From positions 80,845 to 144,844 of the forward strand of contig NZ_MUHX01000002.1 in assembly GCF_002007215.1 (NCBI RefSeq): 64,000 nucleotides of DNA. Reading direction: 5' to 3'. Origin of the DNA: Pyramidobacter sp. C12-8 (lineage in GTDB: Bacteria > Synergistota > Synergistia > Synergistales > Dethiosulfovibrionaceae). Below the pieces are notes generated by a model that ran no database searches, was not told the DNA's origin, and saw only the letters and a list, made by a program, of their open reading frames with translations. The translations under genes were made by a program, and so were the position numbers. Position 1 is the stretch's first letter. Every line of letters begins with the position of its first letter. This document shows positions 63,327 through 64,000 of this stretch, in pieces.

Positions 63327-63821
63327 GTGGCTGAACACAAGCACAACGACGACGCTGTTTTAATGACTCAGGAAGGCTATGACAAACTGAGCACCGAATT
63401 AAAACAGCTCAGAAGCGAAGAACGTTATAAAATCGCCCGCAGGATCGAAGAGGCCCGTTCTTTCGGCGATCTCAGCGAAAATGCCGAATATGCCGCGGCC
63501 AAGGACGACCAGGCCAAACTCGAAGGCAAGATCCAAGTCATGGAATATCAGCTTTCACGCGCCAAAATCATCGATTCGGCCAGTTTGGACAATTCGCACG
63601 TTTCGGTGGGAACGACCGTGACCATCATGGATATCACCCACAACAAGGAGTTCGTCTACTCCATTGTCAGCTCGGAAGAATCCGATCCGGAAAAGGGTCT
63701 CATTTCTTCCGTGAGCCCCGTAGGGCGGGCCCTGATGAACAAAAGGGTGGGCGACGAAGTGCCCGTCAAGGTCCCGATGGGAATCCGCAAGCTCAAGATT
63801 CGCAAGATCAAAGTCAAATAG
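63327..63821 (+). CDS. greA: Transcription elongation factor GreA
   Basis: Rescues backtracked RNA polymerase by stimulating transcript cleavage. 164 residues: an N-terminal coiled coil with LMTQEGYDKLSTELKQLRSEERYKIARRIEEARSFGDLSENAEYAAAKDDQ, whose acidic tip (Asp-Leu-Ser-Glu-Asn) is catalytic, and a C-terminal FKBP-like domain ending LKIRKIKVK. GTG at 63327 has GGAGG seven bases upstream. It is slightly longer at the N-terminus (MAEHKHNDDAV) than average. Monocistronic, with its own terminator. Confidence 0.97.
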   Translation: MAEHKHNDDAVLMTQEGYDKLSTELKQLRSEERYKIARRIEEARSFGDLSENAEYAAAKDDQAKLEGKIQVMEYQLSRAKIIDSASLDNSHVSVGTTVTIMDITHNKEFVYSIVSSEESDPEKGLISSVSPVGRALMNKRVGDEVPVKVPMGIRKLKIRKIKVK

Positions 63822-63865
63822 TTCCAACGGCCAAACTCTTTGCGGACCGCGATATAAAAACGCCG

Positions 63866-63900
63866 AGAGGCTCAGCATGATGGGCTGTGCCTCTTTTCTA
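63866..63900 (+). terminator. Terminator of greA
   Basis: Stem AGAGGC(T)CAGC/GCTG(T)GCCTCT with a seven-base loop, followed by TTTTCTA. It lies 44 bases after the greA stop. The remaining 100 bases of the window show no recognisable gene. Confidence 0.8.
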
Positions 63901-64000
63901 TTATATCCCACTCGTTTCCGTTTGTGCAATTTTTGGAGCAAGAAAGCAGGGCAATCGCTTACGGAATAAGAACCCCCGTAGGGACGAGTCCCAAGACCTG

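Noticed and set aside
63951..64000. Right-edge sequence AACCCCCGTAGGGACGAG considered as another repeat copy
   Set aside because: Only a few bases resemble the right arm of copy B, and the sequence is cut by the window edge.
1..64000. CRISPR arrays, insertion sequences, prophage or integrase genes, rRNA genes
   Set aside because: None were seen: no regularly spaced direct repeats, no transposase or integrase signatures, no rRNA-like stretches.

Overview
This window looks like a chromosomal segment of an anaerobic, Gram-negative-type bacterium of the Synergistota, possibly near Pyramidobacter. That placement is inference, from moderately high GC, a Bacillus-style PurR next to ispE, PurSQL-type purine genes, a complete TRAP importer, selenocysteine insertion genes and an FtsEX/EnvC-like envelope cluster. 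No database search was possible. Coding density is high. Many starts are GTG or TTG, and genes within operons often overlap by 4 to 30 bases.

Layout. (1) 1-2.5 kb, minus strand: cdaA-cdaR-glmM (c-di-AMP synthesis with the peptidoglycan precursor enzyme GlmM, cut by the window edge). (2) 2.6-12 kb, minus strand: pyruvate kinase, DNA polymerase III alpha and tau/gamma, an M48 lipoprotein protease and a divergent PfkB sugar kinase. (3) 12.7-24.2 kb: an SGNH hydrolase, a lipoate-protein ligase and an eight-gene minus-strand run: GntR regulator, E1 alpha, E1 beta, the three TRAP transporter genes, E2 and E3 of an acetoin/2-oxoacid dehydrogenase complex. A strong promoter and a palindromic candidate operator precede the regulator. 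(4) 24.7-31.8 kb: CstA, an unrecognised small protein, tRNA-Val, a DUF1538 membrane protein with a tandem PII-like protein, tRNA-Met, a small ferredoxin, and ispE-purR. (5) 31.9-36 kb: selA-selB divergent from yedF. (6) 36-41.8 kb: murB, a YgiQ-type radical SAM protein, hemW and lepA. (7) 42.1-50.4 kb, plus strand: purSQLMNHDE, with a consensus-like promoter and PurR-box-like sites, closed by a 28-bp perfect hairpin. (8) 50.4-63.2 kb, minus strand: rnj-uppP-maf-DUF5693-csaB-ftsE-ftsX-envC-like-ctp-yibQ-like-purA, a tightly packed envelope and division operon that ends in a purine gene. (9) greA at the right edge.

How the parts work together: the third region reads as a self-contained module that imports an organic acid or similar substrate through TRAP and oxidises it on a lipoylated dehydrogenase; the nearby LplA could lipoylate E2 and E3. 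The purine operon and its probable repressor PurR lie 11 kb apart. The envelope run combines undecaprenyl phosphate recycling, wall-polymer pyruvylation, septal hydrolase control and periplasmic proteolysis.

The most unusual signal is a family of intergenic elements of about 85-95 bp: three full copies and one remnant. Each can fold into an outer stem enclosing two hairpins, and the hairpins show compensatory base changes between copies. Other candidates are the DUF1538/PII pair, an E2 with three tandem peripheral-subunit-binding-like domains, and a structured 149-base spacer inside the purine operon.
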